Below are positions 39,093 to 48,492 of a stretch of DNA of 64,000 nucleotides, piece by piece. The notes under the pieces are model-generated. The model was not told the origin of the DNA. It made no database searches and saw nothing but the letters and a program-made list of their open reading frames with translations. Source of the stretch: Paraprevotella clara YIT 11840. GTDB taxonomy: Bacteria > Bacteroidota > Bacteroidia > Bacteroidales > Bacteroidaceae. Position 1 is the first letter of the stretch. Each line of letters opens with the position of its first letter. The stretch spans positions 248,001 through 312,000 of the forward strand of contig NZ_JH376616.1 of NCBI RefSeq assembly GCF_000233955.1, read 5' to 3'. The position numbers were made by a program, and so were the translations under genes.

Positions 39093-41373
39093 AATCCCGC
39101 TTAAAGTCCGGATGAATAATCGGATAATGGTGACGGACATCATCATACGCCGGATGAATGGCTTTCATACCTCCGTCCAGACGTAAGATGAAATAATCGA
39201 AATTCAAACGGAATCCCAATCCGTAAGACACGGCTATCTCCCGCCAGAAACTCCGCATACGGAACTGTCCGCCGGGCTGCTCGGCATAATCGCGAATGGT
39301 CCAGATATTGCCGGCGTCTACAAAAAATGCTCCGTGCAATTTCCAAAACAAATAGGTACGGTATTCCGCATTGAGATCCAATTTAATATCACCGGTCTGA
39401 TTGATAAAGTCGATACGTCCGTCTCCCCCCGTAAAACGTCCGGGTCCCAATTCTCTGACAGACCATCCCCGTACACTGTTGGCTCCTCCGCTGAAATACC
39501 GTTTTTCGTAAGGCAGGATGGTGGAGTTTCCGTAGGGATAGGCTACCCCTATGCCAAAATGCAAAGCCAACGAGTTACGGTCGTCAAAACGGAAACTCTT
39601 GCTGATGTCGAAATCCCCTTTCAGATACTGCGCATACGCTATATTGAACAATGTATATTGCCCTTGATCGTTCCGACTGGCTCCAAAGAGATTAGAGAAA
39701 CCATACAGCACGTTTCCGGCCGACTCCACATTAAAACGGATGCCCAAGGCATTGCTACCGTAATCCGCAATGCTCGTTGCATTGCGTTGCGAATTATAGG
39801 TAAAGCTATAGCCCAGCCTCATGATGAAAAGATTTTCGTAATTGTAACGCAGGATAGCATTCCGGTCAGTTTCGTCTTCCAGATAATCCTTGCGGAACGT
39901 CTCGGAAATCCAAGGCATGAACACATAGTTCAAGTCTATCAGGTCGATGCGGTGGCGGAGCAAGCCGTTCGGGCTTTGCCAACGGTAACGAAGAGCCGAA
40001 GTCAAAACACGCCGGTGAAACTCCGGACGGTTTTGGGAATCATATAATAATGAAATCTCCGAAGTGGCACGCATCAACCCGCGGTCACGACCATTGAAGC
40101 GGAACAACTTGAAATTCGGGAATGTCAGACCGGCTTCCACACTGATTTCCATATAATTCTGGTCGCTGTAACCTTCCAGACCGGTAATGGCTTCAAACGC
40201 CCCACGCAGTTTCAGGGAAAACAATTCCGAGCCTCGAAACAGATTCCGGTTCTGGTAAGTCAGAAGCAAGGCCGCCCCCAAATCACCTGCCGAGTTGGTA
40301 CCTTCCAATTCCGCTCCCAGCGAACGCGGTTTATTTTCGTGCACGGTCACGAATCCGTCCAGCATATTCGGCAAAGAATCATTCTCCACCATTTTAATAT
40401 TGGAAAACATCACGGCCCCCAACTGGCCGAAGTTACTATAAGTCCGTTGCACATCACGTTCCCGGTACAGATGCCCCGGCTCAATCGCATTATTATTGGT
40501 AAATACCGAAGGCCGGAAAGCCAGTTTATGCTTGTAATAAATGGGAAAGCCGCGATAGACCATACTGTCCAAACGGGAAGTATCACGACTTGTATCGAAA
40601 GCCATCGCATCACCGGAAAAGGAAACAGAGTGAATCTTATAACGCCGGTGAAGTTCCGGCTCGCTTTCTGCCGATGCCCGGTATAAAGGTATCACCACAT
40701 CCAGATCCACCTTCTGGTTTCCCACACATGTATCCGCTTCAAACCGGACATATTCCTTATTGAATTTATAATATCCGCTGTTTTGTAAACGACTGCTGAT
40801 GCGGCTGCGCTCCCCGTCCAACACATTCAAATCGAAAGGCATTCCGGGTTGTAAAGATGACAATGTAGCATGTTCACGAACAATACGCTCCACCACAGAA
40901 TCCTCTATGAGGTAACGGATGTTTCTCACCCGATAGCGTTCTCCCGGCACAATCTCGTACGTCAGCCTCACCTTCTTTCCTTTCACTACACGCTTCTGAT
41001 TCACCCGGGCATGAAGGTACCCCAAATTGTTCACAGCCACCAACATGTTCTCACCTGAACGGTTAGCCTGCACCGTATCGAAAATTACCGGGGCCTCCCC
41101 TACCCGTTGCAAGAAACGGTTGATTCGCTTGGTCGTATCCCGTCCGGACAGGGCGTACGGCCCCATAGGAACTTTCAGCAAGCTGAACCACTTGGAATTA
41201 GGATGCTGACGGATATATCCTTTCAACGACGTGACATCGAGCGACTTATCCGTCGACTTCACAGAAACGCTTTCCAGCATATATTCGCCTTCGGGTATGA
41301 ACTTCGTAGCTGAGCAAGCGCCCAGCAATGCCATGATGATTCCCCCGACTATACTGTATAAAAGTTTCCGCAT
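39058..41373 (-). CDS. BamA/TamA-family outer-membrane lipoprotein (TamL-like)
   Basis: About 771 residues from the ATG at 41373 (MRKLLYSIVGGIIMALLGAC). The longer frame to 41421 overlaps the promoter. A lipobox LLGAC shows lipidation, unlike classical TamA. POTRA-type repeats (about 20-320) precede a 16-strand beta-barrel ending in F (HFAVGLPF), with the FSGGANSVRGW motif of the Omp85 lid strand. In Bacteroidota, lipidated TamA homologues called TamL work with TamB in outer-membrane biogenesis; this assignment is inference, and no tamB is adjacent. It probably starts only about 11 bases after the transcription start. Confidence 0.85.
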   Translation of the reverse strand: MRKLLYSIVGGIIMALLGACSATKFIPEGEYMLESVSVKSTDKSLDVTSLKGYIRQHPNSKWFSLLKVPMGPYALSGRDTTKRINRFLQRVGEAPVIFDTVQANRSGENMLVAVNNLGYLHARVNQKRVVKGKKVRLTYEIVPGERYRVRNIRYLIEDSVVERIVREHATLSSLQPGMPFDLNVLDGERSRISSRLQNSGYYKFNKEYVRFEADTCVGNQKVDLDVVIPLYRASAESEPELHRRYKIHSVSFSGDAMAFDTSRDTSRLDSMVYRGFPIYYKHKLAFRPSVFTNNNAIEPGHLYRERDVQRTYSNFGQLGAVMFSNIKMVENDSLPNMLDGFVTVHENKPRSLGAELEGTNSAGDLGAALLLTYQNRNLFRGSELFSLKLRGAFEAITGLEGYSDQNYMEISVEAGLTFPNFKLFRFNGRDRGLMRATSEISLLYDSQNRPEFHRRVLTSALRYRWQSPNGLLRHRIDLIDLNYVFMPWISETFRKDYLEDETDRNAILRYNYENLFIMRLGYSFTYNSQRNATSIADYGSNALGIRFNVESAGNVLYGFSNLFGASRNDQGQYTLFNIAYAQYLKGDFDISKSFRFDDRNSLALHFGIGVAYPYGNSTILPYEKRYFSGGANSVRGWSVRELGPGRFTGGDGRIDFINQTGDIKLDLNAEYRTYLFWKLHGAFFVDAGNIWTIRDYAEQPGGQFRMRSFWREIAVSYGLGFRLNFDYFILRLDGGMKAIHPAYDDVRHHYPIIHPDFKRDFTLHFAVGLPF

Positions 41374-41390
41374 AAGTGCCATTTGGGATA

Positions 41391-41422
41391 CAAAGATAGT
41401 GCAAGGTAAGTGCAGAGACAAA
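41391..41422 (-). promoter_or_regulatory. Promoter of the TamL-like gene
   Basis: On the minus strand TTTG (41422-41419), 20 bases, TATCTTTG (41398-41391). Transcription should start near 41384, so the ATG at 41373 is favoured. Confidence 0.8.
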
Positions 41423-41557
41423 CGAAAAACAAAGTTTTTTCAAGTTTGGCCATACCGAACCGCAGCCTGTCTTATCTAAGAGATAGTGCAAGACGGACGT
41501 AAAGACAAATGAAAACGAAGTTTTCTGATTTGGCTTCACCGGACCGCAGCCTATCTT
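41394..41557. repeat. Tandem imperfect direct repeat, about 80 bases
   Basis: Copy 1 (41394-41474) and copy 2 (41481-41557) both begin AGATAGTGCAAG, contain AGACAAA-GAAAA-C-AAGTTTT and TTTGGC, and end with ACCGCAGCCT(A/G)TCTT. Copy 1 includes the -7 box of the TamL-like promoter; in copy 2 the same position is degenerate. It is an intergenic repeat that carries or imitates a promoter. Confidence 0.8.
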
Positions 41558-41582
41558 CAGGCCGCTTTTGGTTTTGATTTAT

Positions 41583-41614
41583 TTTGCCGGTTCCGAAATA
41601 ACTTCTTAGATTTG
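41583..41614 (+). promoter_or_regulatory. Promoter of the RNA methyltransferase
   Basis: TTTG (41583-41586), 20 bases, TAGATTTG (41607-41614), and the ATG follows at 41634. Confidence 0.8.
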
Positions 41615-41633
41615 CAGTATAATTGGAACCGAA

Positions 41634-42416
41634 ATGATCAGCAAAAACAAAATCAAGCTCATCCGCTCTCTCGAACAGAAAAAATTCCGCAAAGAGTGTC
41701 AACTCTTCGTTGCCGAAGGACATAAACTGGTAGACGACCTGCTACCGGCTTTCGACTGCGCCTTTCTCGCAGCTCGAAAGGAATGGCTGGATACGCGACG
41801 GGAAGCCGTGGAAACGCTCGCCCGTAAAGGGTGTGAAATCCAAGAAGTATCGGCCGAAGAGCTTCAAAAAGCCAGCCTGCAAAAGAATCCGCAGGATGTG
41901 TTGGTCGTATTCCGTCAACGCCCGGCCGGAGGGGCACCGGAACATCTCTTGAAAGAACAACTCTGCCTCGGACTCGACGGCGTGCAGGATCCGGGCAATC
42001 TGGGTACGATTATCCGTATAGCCGACTGGTTCGGCATCGAACATATATTCTGCTCTCCCGACACGGCCGACCTTTATAATCCCAAAACCGTACAGGCCAC
42101 CATGGGAGCCATGGCACGTGTTTGCGTACACTACCTTTCACTGACAGATTTGCTACGGACAGCCAATGCCGACATACCGGTCTACGGAACATTTTTAGAC
42201 GGAAATGACATGTATGGCACGGAACTAAGTCCCAACGGACTGATTGTCATGGGGAACGAAGGCAAAGGTATCAGCCGGGACGTTGCATCACTCATCAACC
42301 GGAAACTGTACATCCCCAACTATCCTCCCGAACGAAATACATCGGAAAGCCTGAACGTAGCCGTAGCCACAGCCATCGTATGCGCTGAATTCAGAAGACG
42401 GGATACCATCGGATGA
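41634..42416 (+). CDS. TrmH/SpoU-family RNA 2'-O-methyltransferase
   Basis: A 260-residue SPOUT methyltransferase. The N-terminal substrate-binding domain (about 1-95, with RKECQLFVAEGHKLV) precedes the knotted catalytic domain with the three family motifs: VQDPGNLGTIIR, IVMGNEGKGIS and SESLNVAVATAI. It methylates a ribose in tRNA or 23S rRNA using S-adenosylmethionine; the target cannot be told. Its 3' end overlaps the convergent small gene by 26 bases. Confidence 0.92.
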   Translation: MISKNKIKLIRSLEQKKFRKECQLFVAEGHKLVDDLLPAFDCAFLAARKEWLDTRREAVETLARKGCEIQEVSAEELQKASLQKNPQDVLVVFRQRPAGGAPEHLLKEQLCLGLDGVQDPGNLGTIIRIADWFGIEHIFCSPDTADLYNPKTVQATMGAMARVCVHYLSLTDLLRTANADIPVYGTFLDGNDMYGTELSPNGLIVMGNEGKGISRDVASLINRKLYIPNYPPERNTSESLNVAVATAIVCAEFRRRDTIG

Positions 42417-42711
42417 CAGGAGTAAGAATATCTGCATCGGCTGGCAATCCGTCGGCTCTCCAAAGTCGCAAAGCATCCGGACCTATATCCGGATTCGCTT
42501 TCCGTAACAAGGCGGCAATACAGTCGCTAGGTTGCGGAACGACATCGGGAGGCAATAACAAACCTATGCCTCCATTCCATATCACAGCAGGCATTTCTCC
42601 CGTCAAGATACAATAGGATTGATAAAAGCCTTTCTCATCGACCGTTATCACCGGCATGACCGCAAAACGCCCTGATGGCCAGTACACTTTATGGAAAGCA
42701 ATATGTTTCAA
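42391..42711 (-). CDS. Hypothetical 106-residue protein
   Basis: A short frame downstream of the DUF4296 gene. It starts with TTG at 42711; the same frame stays open and looks protein-like for more than 20 codons upstream (EPDEEAIETIKGQAALKHIA), overlapping the end of DUF4296, but has no ATG. The protein contains MPVITVDEKGFYQSY and many Pro/Gly residues. No family was recognised. It may be a coupled gene with an unusual start, or the C-terminal part of the upstream protein shifted out of frame. Confidence 0.5.
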   Translation of the reverse strand: MKHIAFHKVYWPSGRFAVMPVITVDEKGFYQSYCILTGEMPAVIWNGGIGLLLPPDVVPQPSDCIAALLRKANPDIGPDALRLWRADGLPADADILTPVIRWYPVF

Positions 42712-42733
42712 GGCCGCTTGTCCCTTTATGGTT

Positions 42734-43729
42734 TCAATGGCCTCTTCGTCCGGTTCTCGTAGCCCCCGGTTTACGAATCACACGATAAGGCTTTTCCTTT
42801 ACCACATGAATGGATCGTTCCACCGGACGACTTTCCCTCAATTCCGTCGGAGAAAGACGACGGGAAACCGTATCCGCCGGTACCACCCGCAACACCGAAT
42901 CTTTCGATGCCACGTCCATACTGTCTGACTTCGCAGCAACCGCCGTTGTATCCACAACTACCGGCTGGGGATGGAAACGGACCAGCATAATGTCGCGAAG
43001 CCACAACAGGCGAGGTTCTTTGTCTTCGTCCGAAGGTTTATAATACACGAATCCGCCTATTTCTCGAATCGCATGAGCCGTGTCACCTTCCAAACGAAGC
43101 TGCATCAGGTTATTGGAATAAATTCTTTGCGTAACGCCCGCCGTGGAATCATTGTCGTACGTCACATAGAAGCCGGCGTATGCTTCATTTTGTCGTCCGT
43201 GGGATATATAGCGGGAATCGAAGCGCCAGAGCAAGGCGTCCCCCTTATGAAAGGTCGTATCGGCTGTCATGGTAAACAGCAAACGGTCTTCCATAAAACG
43301 CGGTTTCAGAATTCTGAACGCACGCTCCTGCCAAATATTGGCCGTATCCCCTTGGGCATCCAAATGGGCAAAGATATCATTCTCTCCCGTAGAAGCTCCC
43401 AATGCCGAAACATGCGTACTGTAACGCTCCTGCAACTTTTTATAAATGTCGTTCAGATAAGTGGCATGCGAGGCATACCAAACCATCGTAGAATCGAATT
43501 CGGCCTCGCTCACTCCATATTTCTCAAACACGGCCTGCACGTAACTGTAACGCTTAAAGTTCATGCTGTCTTGCCGGGTCTCTGCCATAGCCTGTGCGAT
43601 ATGGTAGTCATAAAGCAAATCTTCCAGTTCCGCAGGCTGAATCAGATCGGACGGTACGCCGGGCTTACATGCCGGAAACAAAAGAACGGCTACCACAGCA
43701 CCAAAAACTTTACGCAACAACTTTGACAT
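42734..43729 (-). CDS. DUF4296 lipoprotein
   Basis: A 331-residue envelope protein. The signal sequence LLRKVFGAVVAVLLFPAC carries a lipobox (Cys21). The N-terminal DUF4296 domain shows LIQPAELEDLLYDYHIAQAM and YGVSEAEFDSTMVWYASH. A central beta region and a proline- and serine-rich tail (VVVDTTAVAAKSDSMD) follow. Function is unknown in the family. It follows lspA by 14 bases; lspA can process its own neighbour. It is probably anchored in the outer membrane. Confidence 0.8.
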   Translation of the reverse strand: MSKLLRKVFGAVVAVLLFPACKPGVPSDLIQPAELEDLLYDYHIAQAMAETRQDSMNFKRYSYVQAVFEKYGVSEAEFDSTMVWYASHATYLNDIYKKLQERYSTHVSALGASTGENDIFAHLDAQGDTANIWQERAFRILKPRFMEDRLLFTMTADTTFHKGDALLWRFDSRYISHGRQNEAYAGFYVTYDNDSTAGVTQRIYSNNLMQLRLEGDTAHAIREIGGFVYYKPSDEDKEPRLLWLRDIMLVRFHPQPVVVDTTAVAAKSDSMDVASKDSVLRVVPADTVSRRLSPTELRESRPVERSIHVVKEKPYRVIRKPGATRTGRRGH

Positions 43730-43743
43730 GAAACGTTTGAGAG

Positions 43744-44370
43744 TTATTGGGAAATACGTTTATGATAAAAAATCAACAAGGCTATGATGCCGCAACTGAT
43801 GGCCGCATCCGCAAAATTGAATATCGGACTGAAAAAAATAAAATGCTCCCCTCCCACCCATGGCATCCATTCCGGCCAATAAGTGTCGATGATGGGGAAA
43901 TAAAACATGTCTACCACACGACCGTGGAACAGGCTTTCATACCCCGTCCCGAACGGTACGAAATGGGCCGTGAACGGTACGGGAGGATTGTTGAATATCA
44001 ATCCGTAGAACACGCAGTCTATGATGTTTCCTGCCGCCCCGGCCAAAACCAGAGACAAACAGACGACAAAACCCGTAGGCACGCCTTTGCGTATCGACCT
44101 GTAAAGGAGATACGCAATGACGACCACGGCTATGATACGAAAGGAAGTCAGAAAAAGCTTGTCGAAAAATTCCCACCCGAATGCCATGCCAGGATTCTCC
44201 GTAAAGAGAATGTAAAACCAATCGGTCACACGAATACTCTCGTGCAGATACATGTGGGTCTTGACTGCAATCTTAATCCATTGGTCTATGACAAGCACCA
44301 AGAAGATAATCAACAAAGCCAAACGCCCCTGAGTGAGCCATCCCCAACTGCTTTTTCCTTCTGCCTCCAT
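43744..44370 (-). CDS. lspA: Lipoprotein signal peptidase
   Basis: A 208-residue inner-membrane aspartyl peptidase that removes signal peptides of lipoproteins. The two catalytic aspartates are Asp118 (AAGNIIDCVFYG) and Asp188 (FNFADAAI). Four membrane helices are visible. It is longer than the E. coli enzyme because of an insert between the third and fourth helices (about residues 125-178), usual in Bacteroidetes. Its ATG overlaps the previous stop (TAATG), so it is coupled to the DksA-like gene. It serves the many lipoproteins encoded in this window. Confidence 0.93.
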   Translation of the reverse strand: MEAEGKSSWGWLTQGRLALLIIFLVLVIDQWIKIAVKTHMYLHESIRVTDWFYILFTENPGMAFGWEFFDKLFLTSFRIIAVVVIAYLLYRSIRKGVPTGFVVCLSLVLAGAAGNIIDCVFYGLIFNNPPVPFTAHFVPFGTGYESLFHGRVVDMFYFPIIDTYWPEWMPWVGGEHFIFFSPIFNFADAAISCGIIALLIFYHKRISQ

Positions 44371-44747
44371 TACTTTTTCATGTTTTTAGCCTCTATGCTC
44401 AATGTCGCATGAGGAACCAGACGTAAACGTTCCTTGGGAATCAATTTACCGGTCTCACGGCAAATCCCATAGGTTTTGTTTTCGATACGTATCAGGGCAG
44501 CCTCAAGCCCCTTGATGAATTTCTGCTGGCGAGCCGCCAACATAGACAGTTCCTCTTTGGTCTGCGTATTGGCACCTTCTTCCAACGCCTTATAAGTAGG
44601 CGACGTATCATCCACTCCGTTATTGTCCGTGTTCATCAATGTCCCCATCATGGTTTCATATTCTTCACGCGCCACTGCCAGCTTACTCAGGATCAGCTCC
44701 TTGAATTCGGCTAATTCCTCATCGCTATAACGTGTTTTCTCTGTCAT
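44370..44747 (-). CDS. TraR/DksA-type protein with degenerate zinc finger
   Basis: About 125 residues from the ATG at 44747 (MTEKTRYSDEELAEF); a GTG at 44780 is less likely. A coiled coil (about 10-85) with DDTSPTYKALEEGANTQTKEE is followed by a tail YGICRETGKLIPKERL that in DksA holds a four-cysteine zinc finger. Only one cysteine remains here, so zinc binding is doubtful. DksA-type proteins bind RNA polymerase through the secondary channel and change promoter choice. It lies between ileS and lspA in one operon. Confidence 0.85.
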   Translation of the reverse strand: MTEKTRYSDEELAEFKELILSKLAVAREEYETMMGTLMNTDNNGVDDTSPTYKALEEGANTQTKEELSMLAARQQKFIKGLEAALIRIENKTYGICRETGKLIPKERLRLVPHATLSIEAKNMKK

Positions 44748-44780
44748 AATACTTCTTATTTTAGGGTTAATAATGTTCAC

Positions 44781-47700
44781 TCACTCTCTGTCTATCTTTA
44801 CCTCAACGGTGTAATCGTCGAAATCTATGGTCACACCACCGTCTACCTTATCCGCTACGGTAAGCGAATTGGCCAAAACCTGACCACAGATATAGTCTCT
44901 GTATTCCACCACGGCCTTGTCCGTTTGTTCCGCATGGGAAAGCGTCACGGCAATACGGTCGGTAATCTCGAAATTCTTTTCCTTACGCAAGTTCTGTATA
45001 CGCTTCACCAATTCACGGGCCGTACCCTCCACGCGAAGCGCATCCGTCACGGTAATATCGAGCGCCACCGTCAGGCTGCCTTCATTGGCCACCGTCCAAC
45101 CGGGAATGTCCTCACTGAAAATCTCCACGTCGGCCACCTCGATGGTTACCGCCTCGCCGCTCTCCAAGGCCACGCCGAGCGTGCCTTCGCGTTCCAACTC
45201 AGTTATCTGTTCCTGTGTCAGGCTCTCCACCGCAGCGGCCACGTTCTTCATCAGTTTACCGAACTTCTTGCCCATCGTACGGAAGTTGCACTTCACTTTC
45301 TTCACCAACATGCCATCGCCTTCTACAAACTGCAATTCCTTGACGTTCACTTCGTCCAGAATCAACTGCTTCACGGCTTCTATGCTTTCACGGCGTTCTG
45401 CATCGCCCGACGGTATGGAAATGCACTGCAAGGGCTGACGCACGATAATCCGTTCTTTCTTGCGCAAGGACAAGACCATGGACGTAATCTGCTGCGCCAG
45501 TTCCATACGATACTCTAACGCTTTGTCCACCTTCGTTTCATCGCAAACCGGGAATGTGACCAAATGCACGCTCTCTGCTTCCGCACGACCGGTTGCAGCC
45601 GTCAGGTCATGATACAAACGGTCGGCATAATACGGAGCGATGGGTGCCATCAGTCTGGCCACCGTCTCCAGGCAAGTGTATAACGTCTGATAAGCCGAAA
45701 GCTTATCCGTACTCATCGCACTGCCCCAAAAACGCTTACGACTCAGGCGGACGAACCAGTTGCTCACGTTATCTATCACGAAATCCTGAATCAGGCGTCC
45801 GGCCTTCGTCGGTTCATAATCCTCGTAACAAGCATCCACGTTCTTCACCAATGTATTCAACTCGGACAAGATCCAACGGTCTATTTCCGGACGTTCGCTC
45901 ATGGGCACATCGGTTTCGGCATAATGCCAACCGTCCACATTAGCATACATCGTCAGGAAAGAATAAGTCTGGAACAACTTGCCGAAGAACGTACGGCTGA
46001 CTTCCTGTACGCCGGCCTCGTCGAATTTCAGGTTATCCCACGGCGAAGAATTGGTAATCATATACCAACGTACGGCATCCGAACCGTATTGCTCTATCGC
46101 ACCGAACGGATCCACCGCATTACCCAAACGCTTGGACATCTTGTTCCCGTTCTTGTCGAGTACAAGTCCGTTGGATATTACAGCCTTATAAGCCACACTG
46201 TCGAATACCATCGTAGAGATGGCATGCAGCGTAAAGAACCAACCGCGGGTCTGGTCCACACCTTCTGCAATGAAATCGGCAGGATAAACCGTACGGTTAT
46301 CCAACTCTGCCTTATGCTCGAACGGATAATGAATCTGGGCGTAAGGCATGGCACCGGAGTCGAACCACACGTCGATAAGGTCGGTCTCCCGCTTCATCGG
46401 CTTACCCGTGTGACTAATCAAAACGACCTCATCCACAAACGGACGGTGCAAATCTATTTTGTCATAATTGTCCTGACTGTAATCGCCCGGAACGAAACCA
46501 CGGTCTTTCAGCGGATTGGAAGCCATCAGTCCGGCCGCTACCGCTTTCTCGATTTCGGCATACAATTCCTCCACCGAACCGATACAGATTTCCTCACCGT
46601 CTTCCGACCGCCAGATCGGCAACGGCGTACCCCAATAACGGCTACGGCTCAAGTTCCAGTCATTCAGGTTCTCCAACCATTTACCGAAACGTCCGGTCCC
46701 GGTGGATGCCGGCTTCCAGTTGATGGTACGGTTCAGTTCTATCATCCGTTCCTTGGCAGCCGTACTGCGGATGAACCAACTGTCGAGCGGATAATACAGA
46801 ATCGGCTTGTCCGTCCGCCAACAATGCGGATAGTTGTGCACGTGCTTCTCTATCTTGAATGCCATTCCGCGCTGCTTCAGTTCCATGCAGAGCGCCACGT
46901 CGAGGGTTTCGTCCTTGTCGGTCTTCTTCGGGTCGTAGGCATTTTTCACGAACTGGCCTTCCCACTTCCTGTATTCGTCCACACGGACACAACGCTTCAC
47001 GAAGTCCTCGTCCAACTCGTCCAACAAATAAAACTTACCGGTCAAATCCACCATCGGACGGAACTCACCCTTGCGGTTGACCAACTGCATGGGAGGAACG
47101 CCGGCGGCCTTGGCCACCTGCGCATCGTCCGCACCGAAAGTCGGAGCGATATGCACGATACCCGTACCGTCTTCCGTCGTCACGTAATCTCCGGGGATAA
47201 CGCGGAAAGCCCCTTCCCCGGGATTTACCCAAGGGAACAACTGTTCGTAGGTCATACCGACCAAATCTGGCCCGAGGTATTCACCCACAATCTGATAAGG
47301 TATCACTTTGTCCCCCGACTTGTAACCGTCCAACGGCATATTCTCACCCTCCGGGTTCAGATAAGCCCCCAAACGCGCCTTGGCCAGCACCACTGTTACG
47401 GGTTCACCGCTGTACATATTATAAGTACGCACGCATACATACTCTATTTTCGGCCCTACGCACAATGCCGTGTTGGACGAAAGCGTCCAAGGCGTAGTGG
47501 TCCATGCCAAGAAATAAGGCGTACCCCACCCCGTCATTTCAGGGCGCGGATCGAGCATCCGGAACTGTGCCGTCACCGTCGTGTCTTTCACGTCACGGTA
47601 ACAACCGGGCTGGTTCAGCTCATGCGAACTCAGCCCCGTACCGGCTGCGGGCGAATAAGGCTGTATCGTATATCCCTTATATAACAAGCCCTTCCGGTAG

Positions 47701-48203
47701 AGCTGTTGCAACAGCCACCAGAGCGTCTCGATATATTTATTGTCGTAAGTGATATACGGATGCTCCATGTCCACCCAATAGCCCATCTTATGGCTCAGGT
47801 CGGTCCATTCCTCCGTATATTTCATCACATTCGTGCGGCACTTACGGTTATATTCCTCGATGGAAATCGTCTTGCCTATATCCTCCTTCGTGATGCCCAA
47901 TTCTTTTTCCACGCCCAATTCCACGGGAAGCCCGTGGGTATCCCAGCCGGCCTTGCGCTTCACTAAGAAACCTTTCATGGTCTTGAAACGACAGAACGTA
48001 TCCTTGATAGAACGTGCCAGGACATGGTGGATACCCGGATGCCCGTTGGCTGAAGGAGGACCTTCGAAGAAGATAAACGAAGGACAGCCTTCACGTTCTG
48101 TCATACTCTTATGGAAGACATCTGCGTCATCCCACATCTTCAACACCTCTTTGTTCACATCGGAGAGGTTCAGTTGCGTACGTTCTGCGAATCGGTTTGC
48201 CAT
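44781..48203 (-). CDS. ileS: Isoleucyl-tRNA synthetase, eukaryotic-type
   Basis: A 1140-residue class I synthetase that charges tRNA-Ile. The HIGH motif is PPSANGHPGIHH (about 49-60) and the KMSKS loop is GNKMSKRLGN with K688; the Arg in place of Ser and the length fit the eukaryotic-like IleS2 group common in Bacteroidetes and often mupirocin-tolerant. A CP1 editing domain lies between, and the anticodon-binding helices follow. There is no C-terminal Cys4 zinc finger, as expected for this type. It leads an operon with the DksA-like gene, lspA and DUF4296. Confidence 0.95.
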   Translation of the reverse strand: MANRFAERTQLNLSDVNKEVLKMWDDADVFHKSMTEREGCPSFIFFEGPPSANGHPGIHHVLARSIKDTFCRFKTMKGFLVKRKAGWDTHGLPVELGVEKELGITKEDIGKTISIEEYNRKCRTNVMKYTEEWTDLSHKMGYWVDMEHPYITYDNKYIETLWWLLQQLYRKGLLYKGYTIQPYSPAAGTGLSSHELNQPGCYRDVKDTTVTAQFRMLDPRPEMTGWGTPYFLAWTTTPWTLSSNTALCVGPKIEYVCVRTYNMYSGEPVTVVLAKARLGAYLNPEGENMPLDGYKSGDKVIPYQIVGEYLGPDLVGMTYEQLFPWVNPGEGAFRVIPGDYVTTEDGTGIVHIAPTFGADDAQVAKAAGVPPMQLVNRKGEFRPMVDLTGKFYLLDELDEDFVKRCVRVDEYRKWEGQFVKNAYDPKKTDKDETLDVALCMELKQRGMAFKIEKHVHNYPHCWRTDKPILYYPLDSWFIRSTAAKERMIELNRTINWKPASTGTGRFGKWLENLNDWNLSRSRYWGTPLPIWRSEDGEEICIGSVEELYAEIEKAVAAGLMASNPLKDRGFVPGDYSQDNYDKIDLHRPFVDEVVLISHTGKPMKRETDLIDVWFDSGAMPYAQIHYPFEHKAELDNRTVYPADFIAEGVDQTRGWFFTLHAISTMVFDSVAYKAVISNGLVLDKNGNKMSKRLGNAVDPFGAIEQYGSDAVRWYMITNSSPWDNLKFDEAGVQEVSRTFFGKLFQTYSFLTMYANVDGWHYAETDVPMSERPEIDRWILSELNTLVKNVDACYEDYEPTKAGRLIQDFVIDNVSNWFVRLSRKRFWGSAMSTDKLSAYQTLYTCLETVARLMAPIAPYYADRLYHDLTAATGRAEAESVHLVTFPVCDETKVDKALEYRMELAQQITSMVLSLRKKERIIVRQPLQCISIPSGDAERRESIEAVKQLILDEVNVKELQFVEGDGMLVKKVKCNFRTMGKKFGKLMKNVAAAVESLTQEQITELEREGTLGVALESGEAVTIEVADVEIFSEDIPGWTVANEGSLTVALDITVTDALRVEGTARELVKRIQNLRKEKNFEITDRIAVTLSHAEQTDKAVVEYRDYICGQVLANSLTVADKVDGGVTIDFDDYTVEVKIDRE

Positions 48204-48241
48204 ATATCGTATTTTACTTTCGCGTTACTTTAAAATTTTGG

Positions 48242-48249
48242 CAAAAATA
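48242..48249 (-). promoter_or_regulatory. -7 box of ileS
   Basis: On the minus strand TATTTTTG, which matches TAnnTTTG, 39 bases before the ATG. No clear -33 element was seen. Confidence 0.45.
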
Positions 48250-48430
48250 CGATTTCTTTTTCAGAATAGGAAGAATTTCAATAAAAAACTGTCTCGACAT
48301 CGAACTCCTCATCCCGGAAAATCGTTCGCCGCAGAATGAAAAATCAATCTCAGGCGAACGATTTCTGGCTTTCCGCAGAAAAATAGCCATTTCTATTCTC
48401 TTGTATTACAATATACTATAAAATCCATAA

Positions 48431-48470
48431 ATAAAGGCGGGGAATGCACAAACGCACTCCCCGCCTTTAT
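48431..48470 (-). terminator. Terminator of the sus/FAS1 operon
   Basis: ATAAAGGCGGGGA (48431-48443) pairs with TCCCCGCCTTTAT (48458-48470). It lies 22 bases after the last SusD stop. Confidence 0.8.
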
Positions 48471-48492
48471 ATTAAACAACAAACAAAAACAA

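Noticed and set aside
45924-47684. A 586-codon plus-strand open frame antisense to ileS
   Set aside because: Shadow of a certain gene; the composition (rich in R, H, I) is typical of antisense translation.
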